From assembly GCA_964369805.1 (NCBI GenBank), contig CAYJFM010000048.1, positions 1 to 10,733 of the forward strand: a stretch of DNA of 10,733 bases, written 5' to 3'. Below the pieces are notes generated by a model, which had not been told where the DNA came from, did not search any database, and was given only the letters and a program-made list of their open reading frames with translations. Within the stretch, counting starts at the first letter, position 1, and every line of letters starts with the position of its first letter. The translations under genes were made by a program, and so were the position numbers. This DNA is from CAYJHC01 sp964369805. GTDB taxonomy: Bacteria > Bacillota > Clostridia > Peptostreptococcales > Anaerovoracaceae. Below are positions 1 through 6,068 of this stretch, one piece after another.

Positions 1-27
1 ATAGTAAGTATAGTAAGTATAGTATGT
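1..27. repeat. Three 9-bp direct tandem repeats at window edge
   Basis: Two exact copies of ATAGTAAGT (1-9 and 10-18) are followed by a third copy with one change, ATAGTATGT (19-27). They lie 55 bases upstream of the diguanylate cyclase start codon. The array may extend beyond the left edge of the window, so its full copy number is not visible. It could be an iterated protein-binding site or simple slippage-prone AT-rich sequence; nothing in the window decides this. Confidence 0.6.
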
Positions 28-65
28 AATGATAAAGTTAATCTGTAACTTGAGATACTAATTGA

Positions 66-81
66 TAAGGAGGATTCCTTA
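66..81 (+). promoter_or_regulatory. Ribosome binding site of the GGDEF gene, inside a small hairpin
   Basis: AAGGAGG at 67-73 is a near-perfect Shine-Dalgarno sequence, 8 bases before the ATG at 82. The same bases form a perfect inverted repeat, TAAGGA / TCCTTA with loop GGAT, spanning 66-81 and ending immediately before the start codon. If the hairpin forms in the mRNA it would partly hide the ribosome binding site and lower translation of the signalling enzyme. The pairing is read directly; the regulatory effect is inference. Confidence 0.6.
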
Positions 82-2012
82 ATGAAACCGTATATTATAA
101 AACGACTAATTTTTACTGTTATAGCTAGTGTCTTTGTTTTATTACTTGTAAGTTCTTTACTGCAAATTAATTCTGCAGAAGAGAACTATATTAACTCGTC
201 AAATATTCAGATTGATCAAGTTATAGATATACTATCTTCTAATGAGGGGGAGATAAGTGAACTTGGCAAAGATCTAGAAGAAGACTATTTAATTAGAGCA
301 GAAGCAGCCTCATATATACTTGATTCTAACCCTAGTGCATTATATGATTTAGAGGATTTAAAAAATATGGCATCTCTTCTTCAAATTGATGAAATACATA
401 TCTTTAATTCAGAAGGAGAAATCATATCAGGTACAGTACCAGCATATTATGGTTTTACATTTGATTCAGGGGAGCAAATGCAATTTTTTAAGCCTCTTCT
501 AGATGACAAAGACTTAAAGCTAGTTCAGGATGTAACTCCTAATACTGCAGAAGGCAAAGAAATGCAGTATCTTGCAATTTGGAACGAAAGCGGTGATAGA
601 ATTATCCAAATTGGAATGGAGCCGATTAGGTTGCTTGATGCTCTGGAAGAAACAGAGTTAGTTAATATTTTTTCTAAATTTGCTACGATTCCAGGTTCTA
701 CAATACTAGCAATAGATTCAAAAGATCATACAATATTAGGTTCGAGTAATGAAGAATTAAATGGAAAAGATATTAGTTCACTCGGTTTGGATTATAATGC
801 CGATGAGATTGTAGCAAATCAATTATACAAAACTGAAATTGATGGAGAAGAAGGGGTAGGATTATACGTTGAATATCAAGATCTGCTAATTGGTGTAATT
901 ACTAGTAGTGAGGTAGTCTATGAATCTTCTCAGGATAATATTCTTGTTGTCATCATAAGTGGTATCATTATCGGAATGCTAATAATTATTTTAATATATT
1001 TCATGTTAGATCGTATTATTTTAAAAGAGATTAGTAAATTAATTGATGGTATGAAAATAATCAGCAGTGGTAACTTTGAATACAAAATGGACGGGTCAGG
1101 ACTAACTGAATTTGAAGAACTAAGTAAGAATATAAACTTAATGGTAAAAAGTGTTCGTGAATCATCTCGAAAGTTTTCTACAATATTTCAGTATGTTAAT
1201 CTTCCTATAGCAATTTATGAAAGTAGAGAAGGTAAAATAAGTGTTACCAGCAAAATGTGTGAAATACTTAGTATTGATGGATGTAATGAAAATGGAGATA
1301 TAGAAAACCCTAAAGCGTTTTTAGATAATATTAAAAATGTAATGTCTAATCCTTATGAAGGTGAAAACGATGTTTATATTTTAAATAAAGATACAAAAAT
1401 TAGGTATTTAAAAATAAAGCTTTATAACGAGGATACCAGCGACTGGGGAATTATCTTGGATGTAACAGATGAAATAGTAGAGCTAAACACTGTTATATAT
1501 GAGCGAGACTATGATTACTTAACAGAGATATATAACAGAAGAGCTTTTATTACAGAAGTCTCGAGTATATTCGAGAAGCAGGATNNNNNNNNNNTGAATT
1601 AAAACATGCAGTTTTGCTTATGATGGATCTTGATAATTTAAAATATGTAAATGATGCTTGGGGACATGCATTTGGTGATGAATATATTAAATCAGCTGCA
1701 AATAAACTAAACCAAGTTGAATATGAAAATAAAGTTGTTGCAAGGCTTAGCGGTGACGAGTTTGTACTATTTCTTTATGGAGATGAGAGTGCGGATAATT
1801 TAGAGATAGTGGTACAAAGATTACAAAACGAATTTAAGCAATTATTTATGCTGAATCCATATGGAGAAAAACATCCAATTAGGATATCTGGTGGTTACGC
1901 GCTTTATCCTGATGATTCGCTTGATTTCAACGAGATGCTTAAACTTGCTGATGAGACTATGTACAAAGTAAAACATGCAGAAAAAGGAAGTTTTGCAAAA
2001 TATGAAAAATAA
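82..2012 (+). CDS. Membrane-bound sensor diguanylate cyclase (GGDEF), broken by an assembly gap
   Basis: This enzyme is predicted to make cyclic di-GMP from two GTP at the inner face of the membrane. The order is: transmembrane helix at about residues 8-28; extracellular dCACHE-like sensor at about 30-285, including an EIHIFNSEGEI strand; second transmembrane helix about 287-309; HAMP-like linker about 310-360; PAS-like domain about 362-470; then GGDEF, beginning RDYDYLTEIYNRRAF. Ten Ns at 1585-1594 interrupt the GGDEF domain. The reading frame resumes at 1596 with ELKHAV, MMDLDNLKYVND and GHAFGDEY, then RLSGDEF at the active site, so both halves are one gene of about 640 residues. The signature is SGDEF rather than GGDEF, which can still be active. 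The inhibitory I-site RxxD is replaced by YENK, so product feedback is probably absent. The next gene starts 14 bases after the stop, which suggests an operon. The family call is firm; the signal sensed is unknown. Confidence 0.9.
1585..1594. other. Assembly gap (10 N) inside the GGDEF domain
   Basis: Ten consecutive Ns separate codons for FEKQD from codons for ELKHAV. Taken literally, ten bases shift the frame and produce a stop at 1600-1602. Conserved GGDEF sequence continues in another frame right after the gap, so the number ten is a placeholder. The frame is restored only if the missing length leaves remainder 2 after division by 3 (2, 5, 8, 11 and so on). Because GGDEF domains have a short loop at this position, the missing piece is probably only a few bases to a few codons. 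Confidence 0.95.
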
Positions 2013-2026
2013 GGAAGTAGGTAATA

Positions 2027-2620
2027 ATGATATATTTGGTAGATTTAGAAAATGTTTCAAATTCAGGATTTGTAGGTATTGGAAATTTAAAAGAAGATGA
2101 TGAGCTAATTATTTTCTATTCAGAAAAGAATTCAACTATTAATATGGAAACACACAAAAAACTTGCAGAGACATCTGCTAAAATAGAGTATCACTGCATT
2201 ACTGCAGGAGGGAAGAACGCTTTAGATTTTCAGCTATCCTCCTATCTAGGGTATCTAGTATCAGAAAATGCTGAGGGAGAATTTTTTATTATAAGTAAGG
2301 ATAAGAGTTTTGATTTCGTAGTTAATTTCTGGGCTCAAAAAGAAGTACCTGTTAAAAGAAATTTGAATTTAGAAGGGCTAACTGAAATGCCTAAAGAAAG
2401 TTTAGCAGTTAAAATAGAAAATTCTATGAGTGAGATAAAAGAAAAAACTGGTAAAGATTTAACTAAAGACTTACCGGAGCTTGTTAAGATTGTTTCAAAA
2501 AGTAAAAAAGAAGAAAATTTAGGAAAGAAAAAGGTAACCCTTAATAATTCTCTTACTATGAAATATAAGAGTGATGGCGGAAAAATATATAGTGTGTTAA
2601 AAGGATTACTTGATAATTAG
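2027..2620 (+). CDS. PIN/NYN-like domain protein, predicted cytoplasmic ribonuclease
   Basis: This 197-residue protein opens with MIYLVDLENVSNSG, the D-x-E-N signature of PIN/NYN-fold metal-dependent nucleases. Further acidic residues fall where the fold needs them: D67 in KNALDFQL after a G-rich turn, and D92 and D96 in IISKDKSFDF. This gives a plausible four-acid metal site of D6, D67, D92 and D96. From about residue 125 onward a lysine-rich helical tail follows, possibly for RNA binding. There is no signal peptide or membrane segment, so it should be cytoplasmic. It starts 14 bases after the diguanylate cyclase stop with a purine-rich GGAAGTAGG upstream. PIN and NYN proteins are usually RNases, some of them toxins, but no antitoxin-like gene is adjacent and the target is unknown. 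The fold call is good; nuclease activity is inferred. Confidence 0.72.
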   Translation: MIYLVDLENVSNSGFVGIGNLKEDDELIIFYSEKNSTINMETHKKLAETSAKIEYHCITAGGKNALDFQLSSYLGYLVSENAEGEFFIISKDKSFDFVVNFWAQKEVPVKRNLNLEGLTEMPKESLAVKIENSMSEIKEKTGKDLTKDLPELVKIVSKSKKEENLGKKKVTLNNSLTMKYKSDGGKIYSVLKGLLDN

Positions 2621-2650
2621 GAATTTGTATTAAGATAGGGGACTATTGAT

Positions 2651-3067
2651 ATGAACATAATTGTATGTGTGTGTGATGGTTTAGGTATGCTATTTAATAA
2701 AAGAAGGCAGAGCCGAGATAGGGTTTTAATTGAAGAAATGATTCAGTCTGTAGGCGCGGAAAACATCATAATTTCAGAATTTTCTAAGTCCTTATTTAAG
2801 GATATAGAAGGAATAGACGCTGTTACTCATTTACCTTTACTGACAACTGATAAATATCAGTTTATCGAAAATGTTAGTATGAAAGGTTTTAAAAGTGAAA
2901 TTAATAACCTTATAGTTTATTTTTGGAATAGAAAATATCCTTTAGACCTTCAGTTAGGTCTAGACTTAGAGAATGATTTTCTACTGATTTCTGAGACTGA
3001 ATTTCAAGGAAGTTCACACGAAAAAATAACGAAAAAAATATTTAAGGCAAGAAGAGAGAAAAATTAA
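2651..3067 (+). CDS. Conserved clostridial protein of unknown function
   Basis: The 138-residue product is soluble, with no signal peptide or membrane helix. Recognisable blocks are an N-terminal strand MNIIVCVCD, then GMLFNKRRQSRDR at about residues 12-24, LIVYFWNRKYPLD at about 87-99, and GSSHEKITKKIF near the C terminus. I recall similar short clostridial proteins being labelled 'ribonuclease Z'. No metallo-beta-lactamase HxHxDH motif is present, so that name looks like an annotation error and is not used here. The gene sits 30 bases after the PIN-like gene and 2 bases before the secreted nuclease, which indicates co-transcription and possibly a shared role. A role as partner or inhibitor of either nuclease is only speculation. 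Its reading frame is convincing; its function is unknown. Confidence 0.8.
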   Translation: MNIIVCVCDGLGMLFNKRRQSRDRVLIEEMIQSVGAENIIISEFSKSLFKDIEGIDAVTHLPLLTTDKYQFIENVSMKGFKSEINNLIVYFWNRKYPLDLQLGLDLENDFLLISETEFQGSSHEKITKKIFKARREKN

Positions 3068-3069
3068 GA

Positions 3070-3975
3070 ATGAAAAAATTTAAAGCTATATCAAGTTTAG
3101 TATTAGTTATTGTGTGTATGTTTTTAGGAGGATGCCTAGAAGAAAGTGAATCTGCAGCTAATGAAGAAGCTGCAGTTTTAGGGGAACAGGGAGGGAGTGA
3201 ACTTGAAGTTAATGATTATTCAGGATCCCTTTACGATGAAATTAATGGGAACACTCCTTCCTTTTCTGAGTCAGACATAAACAAATCAGCTTTTGAAGAG
3301 TTTTCAGACTTAGATAGTTTAGGCCGCTGTGGTGTAGCTTTTGCAAAAGTTGGTAGCTCACTAATGCCTACAGAGGAGAGGGAGTCTATTTCACATATTT
3401 CTCCAAGTGGTTGGCACAGTATTGAATATGAATCTGTTTCAGGAGGATACCTTTATAACCGAAGCCATCTTATTGGATTTCAATTAACTGGTGAAAATGA
3501 TAATGAGAAGAACCTAATTACTGGTACTAGATATTTTAATGCAGAAGGAATGCTACCTTTTGAAAATATGGTTGCTGACTATATAAAGGAAACAGATAAT
3601 CATGTTATGTACAGAGTTACCCCTGTTTATGAGGGAAATGACTTAGTAGCTAAAGGTGTGCAAATTGAAGCATATTCTGTTGAAGATAAAGGTGATGGCA
3701 TAAGTTTTAACGTCTTTGTGCATAATATTCAGCCTGGTATAGACATTGACTATACTACAGGCAATAGCAAAGGGGTAGCAGATGAAACTGAATTTGAGGA
3801 TACCACTAATGATTCTTTCATCGGTGGTGAGCCTATAAGAGGAAATAAAAATTCTAAAATTTATCATATGCCAGGTCAAAGGGACTATGAAGAAATGGAA
3901 GATTCAAAAAATCTAATTGAATTTGATACAGAGCAGGATGCAATTAATGCTGGGTATAGAAAGGCAAAAAATTAA
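3070..3975 (+). CDS. Secreted lipoprotein DNA/RNA non-specific endonuclease
   Basis: This is a predicted surface-anchored nuclease that cuts DNA, and perhaps RNA, with a metal ion; nutrient scavenging or DNA uptake are typical roles. Residues 1-22 form a lipoprotein signal peptide ending in the lipobox LGGC, with C22 as the lipidated cysteine. An acidic, low-complexity linker runs to about residue 60. The catalytic domain, about 85-232, contains YNRSHLIG with the likely general base H133, where many relatives have DRGH. NEKNLITGTRYFN follows, supplying probable metal-binding asparagines (N148, N157), then EGMLPFENM, YRVTPVYEG and a conserved FNVFVHNIQPGIDIDY. The C terminus (263-299) holds KIYHMPGQ and AGYRKAK, resembling the short Ada-like or 'sunset' motif that follows some secreted nucleases, but without cysteines. 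It begins 2 bases after the preceding stop; its ribosome binding site (AAGAAGAGAG) lies inside the upstream gene. Confidence 0.9.
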   Translation: MKKFKAISSLVLVIVCMFLGGCLEESESAANEEAAVLGEQGGSELEVNDYSGSLYDEINGNTPSFSESDINKSAFEEFSDLDSLGRCGVAFAKVGSSLMPTEERESISHISPSGWHSIEYESVSGGYLYNRSHLIGFQLTGENDNEKNLITGTRYFNAEGMLPFENMVADYIKETDNHVMYRVTPVYEGNDLVAKGVQIEAYSVEDKGDGISFNVFVHNIQPGIDIDYTTGNSKGVADETEFEDTTNDSFIGGEPIRGNKNSKIYHMPGQRDYEEMEDSKNLIEFDTEQDAINAGYRKAKN

Positions 3976-4023
3976 ATAAGTACCGCATTAATGAATATAT
4001 TGAATTAAAATAAAGCTGTAATA

Positions 4024-4602
4024 CTATAGGAAAGAGTATATTTTATTGTTAGATATTAGTTTATCTACTTTTATATCATGAGACTCTACTGGTACTTTAG
4101 AGTACACGAAATTAGAGAAACAGAGTAAAATGTTCGTTGATTGAGATTCAGATAAAAATCTGTCATAAAAGCCACCACCATATCCTAAACGATAACCATT
4201 TTTATCTGCACACAGGCAGGGAATAATGGTAAGATCAATTTCTTCGGGGGATACAAGTGGTGTTTTTTTTGATGGCTCAAGGGTTCCATAGGTACCTATT
4301 TTTAGGTCGTCTAATGAGCGAATTTCTACAGCTAACATTTCTCCTTTTTCCTGACAAAGTGGTACACAAACTCTTTTCCCAGTGGCTAGTGCATATTCAA
4401 TGAGATTTTTTGTTTTTACTTCATTTTTAAAATCCACATAAGTAAAAAGGGTGCTTGCATTAATATACTCTTCACAGTTAATTAAACTTCTAATTATTAG
4501 CTCACTTGCTTCTGTAATATAACTTACTTGTAAGTTATCTCTCTCTAGTAATATTTTTGCTCGAAGTTCTTTTTTTTCCGTGTAAGCAGGTGTTTCTTTC
4601 AT
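4024..4602 (-). CDS. 5-formyltetrahydrofolate cyclo-ligase
   Basis: The enzyme uses ATP to convert 5-formyltetrahydrofolate (folinate) to 5,10-methenyltetrahydrofolate, recovering this folate for one-carbon metabolism in the cytoplasm. The 192-residue length is usual. Landmarks are the basic N-terminal helix KKELRAKIL (10-18), YVDFKNEVKT around the conserved E61, a PLCQEKGEMLAV segment (81-92), and the hallmark ATP-binding loop GYRLGYGGGFYDRFL (136-150). The start is set by AAAGGAG a few bases upstream on the minus strand. The gene converges with the lipoprotein nuclease gene across 48 bases with no clear terminator. It appears to be transcribed from its own promoter (-10 at 4649-4654). Bacillus and E. 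coli orthologues are called yqgN and ygfA; no name is assigned here. Confidence 0.95.
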   Translation of the reverse strand: MKETPAYTEKKELRAKILLERDNLQVSYITEASELIIRSLINCEEYINASTLFTYVDFKNEVKTKNLIEYALATGKRVCVPLCQEKGEMLAVEIRSLDDLKIGTYGTLEPSKKTPLVSPEEIDLTIIPCLCADKNGYRLGYGGGFYDRFLSESQSTNILLCFSNFVYSKVPVESHDIKVDKLISNNKIYSFL

Positions 4603-4648
4603 TATTTACTAACTCCTTTTTCGTTAGACTGCAATACTCAATACTCTT

Positions 4649-4654
4649 ATTATA
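4649..4654 (-). promoter_or_regulatory. Probable -10 box for the cyclo-ligase gene
   Basis: On the minus strand this reads TATAAT, a perfect -10 hexamer, about 47 bases before the start codon. The -35 region is poor (TTCTTT at 17-bp spacing) and falls within the loop and stem of the preceding terminator. This is the only good promoter element in the gap; without a -35 the call is tentative. Confidence 0.42.
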
Positions 4655-4712
4655 GAAAAACATCTCTCTACAAAGAACCTTTAAAATAAAGAGTAAGATT
4701 GTAAAGAGATGT
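4655..4712 (-). terminator. Rho-independent terminator of the zinc-ribbon gene
   Basis: The arms at 4660-4673 and 4699-4712 are inverted repeats of 14 bp. In minus-strand RNA they pair completely with one G-U wobble (ACATCTCTTTACAA against TTGTAGAGAGATGT), followed at once by a U-run (UUUUC). The 25-base loop is large, and may hold a small inner AAAG/CTTT stem. It lies 36 bases past the stop of the zinc-ribbon gene on the same strand. The plus-strand side lacks a T-run, so the direction is clear. Confidence 0.68.
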
Positions 4713-4747
4713 AATTTGTTCTAAATTTAATTTTTATTAGCTACTAC

Positions 4748-5896
4748 CTATTCAAGTGCAATTTCTATCTCTAGAACTTCGTCTGAATCATAATAGAAGT
4801 ATTCAGATAATTGTACTGTAACTGGATTTGTAGTATCTGTTAGAATAAAGTAGCTTGCTGCTTCAACAGTAACTCCTTGTTGTATGTTGTCGCTTGAATT
4901 TTGGTATAATAGTTGATCATACTCATAAGCTGTATCTATTTCTACACCGTTTTGATATGCATATGCTTTTACAATCCAAGAAGCACTTTGTGGTTCTTCA
5001 GCTAAATTTGTAAAATTATATTTTACTACAAGAATATTTTCTCCATCATCATTGGTGTAATACTCAGCACTAGTATAGTCGATTATAATATTCTCTGTTT
5101 GAAATTTTTTATCGCTTACAACTAGTGAGCTGCCTTCTGTATCGGTAGAAGAGTCATCCTCATAAGTTGAATCATCATAAGTTGAAGTATATTCATCTTC
5201 AAAATCTTCTTGGAAATCTTCATTTCCTATAAGCATTGAAGTACAAACGCATGATCCTATAGAAATTGCAAGTAGTAGACCTATTATGATTGAAACAGCA
5301 ATTTTAGCGCCCTTTGCCCAGTCAGCTTGCTTCCACATTAGAATTACACCTACAGGCCAAATAAATAATAAGAATAAAACAATTACAAATGTCTTAGCAT
5401 ACCAAGGCTTTTCAGCTGTGTATGATGAAGATGTATTTTGGTAAGAGTTTCCAGAGTAAGGAACTGCTTGTGGTGCATCTTGACCAAAAGGATTAGATTC
5501 TTGTTGTGAGCTAGTAGCTTGACCGAAAGGATCAGCCGCTTGTTGTCCAGCATTAATTGGTTGGCCAAAAGGGTCAGTAGCTTGTTGCTCAGCGTTAACT
5601 GGTTGACCGAAAGGATCAGCCGCTTGTTGTCCAGCATTAATTGGTTGACCGAAAGGATCAGTAGCTTGTTGCTCAGCGTTAATTGGCTGACCGAAAGGAT
5701 CTACAGGTTGTTCTTGTGTAGTGCTTTCTTGACCAAATGTATCAGTTGTCGATTCATTTACTATTGTATTATTTTCATTAGTAGCTGTTGAACCTTCAGA
5801 TGATTCTACTGGCTGGTCTTGTGGGTTTTCGTTGTTTGTTCCGCAGTACGGGCAAAATTTTGATGTAATATCTTGATTACAATTTTGACATTTCAT
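4748..5896 (-). CDS. Zinc-ribbon membrane protein with DPFGQ repeats and DUF5067-like domain
   Basis: The 382-residue protein opens with a zinc ribbon with four cysteines (C3, C6, C15, C18). A Ser/Thr/Gln/Asn-rich linker contains about four 14-residue units of the type DPFGQPINAGQQAA (about 66-121) and degenerate DPFGQ or NPFGQ copies up to 139. A hydrophobic segment at about 168-188 has a central Pro-Val-Gly, so it could be a hairpin rather than a full span. A second transmembrane helix runs about 198-222. An acidic stalk (225-255) leads to a C-terminal beta-rich domain with VVKYNFTNLAEEPQSA, YQNGVEI and a late PVTVQLSEY strand, resembling DUF5067, usually extracellular. Topology is ambiguous: two full spans would place this domain inside. 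The start is fixed by AGGAGG 6 bases upstream. It has its own promoter and terminator. Its function is unknown; a cell-envelope role is inferred. Confidence 0.85.
   Translation of the reverse strand: MKCQNCNQDITSKFCPYCGTNNENPQDQPVESSEGSTATNENNTIVNESTTDTFGQESTTQEQPVDPFGQPINAEQQATDPFGQPINAGQQAADPFGQPVNAEQQATDPFGQPINAGQQAADPFGQATSSQQESNPFGQDAPQAVPYSGNSYQNTSSSYTAEKPWYAKTFVIVLFLLFIWPVGVILMWKQADWAKGAKIAVSIIIGLLLAISIGSCVCTSMLIGNEDFQEDFEDEYTSTYDDSTYEDDSSTDTEGSSLVVSDKKFQTENIIIDYTSAEYYTNDDGENILVVKYNFTNLAEEPQSASWIVKAYAYQNGVEIDTAYEYDQLLYQNSSDNIQQGVTVEAASYFILTDTTNPVTVQLSEYFYYDSDEVLEIEIALE
5521..5700 (-). repeat. Tandem 42-bp units in two near-identical 84-bp blocks
   Basis: Inside the zinc-ribbon gene, blocks 5521-5604 and 5605-5688 differ at only a few positions. 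Each consists of two 42-bp (14-codon) subunits of alternating type, encoding ...NAGQQAA and ...NAEQQAT. A partial further copy continues past 5689. The similarity between the 84-bp blocks, higher than between their subunits, shows a recent duplication of a unit pair. Because the unit is a multiple of 3, copy-number change lengthens or shortens the linker without breaking the frame. Confidence 0.9.
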
Positions 5897-5960
5897 AATT
5901 TCCTCCTAGTTGTATGACTAATTAAAATGTATAAGTGCTATAAACACATAGATACATATA

Positions 5961-5989
5961 AGTATACATCTATTTTAATAAAATTTCAA
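5961..5989 (-). promoter_or_regulatory. Sigma-A-type promoter of the zinc-ribbon gene
   Basis: On the minus strand TTGAAA (5984-5989) and TATACT (5961-5966) are separated by exactly 17 bases. Each differs from consensus at one position. Transcription should start near 5954, leaving a leader of about 58 bases before the ATG at 5896. This indicates that the zinc-ribbon gene is not dependent on read-through from the sirtuin gene. Confidence 0.75.
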
Positions 5990-5997
5990 TGTATAAA

Positions 5998-6024
5998 ACA
6001 CAGTAAATTTTAAAATTTATGTGT
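5998..6024 (-). terminator. Possible weak terminator after the sirtuin gene
   Basis: A perfect AT-only palindrome TAAATTTTAAAATTTA (6004-6019) is flanked by ACAC and GTGT (5998-6001 and 6021-6024), which can add four pairs across a small internal mismatch. On the minus strand a T-run (TTTTATA) follows the stem. The stem is almost GC-free, so termination would be weak, and the palindrome might instead be a protein-binding site just upstream of the zinc-ribbon promoter. Confidence 0.35.
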
Positions 6025-6068
6025 ATTTTTCAACGGATTTTAACAATAGTGTAAGTCTTATTACTTAT

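Noticed and set aside
1614..2012. Separate small GGDEF gene starting at a TTG
   Set aside because: It is the 3' part of the gene that begins at 82; conserved GGDEF sequence runs in the same frame from 1596, before the TTG, and only the N gap separates the two parts.
2651..3067. Ribonuclease Z as product name
   Set aside because: No HxHxDH metal motif and less than half the usual length; the name would be misleading.
5521..5700. CRISPR-like array
   Set aside because: The units are contiguous coding repeats with no variable spacers, and they translate to regular 14-residue motifs.
5519..5791. Plus-strand frame with repeated WLTERIS-like units
   Set aside because: It is the antisense reading of the DPFGQ-coding repeats; it has no ribosome binding site, and the minus-strand gene has domains, promoter and terminator.
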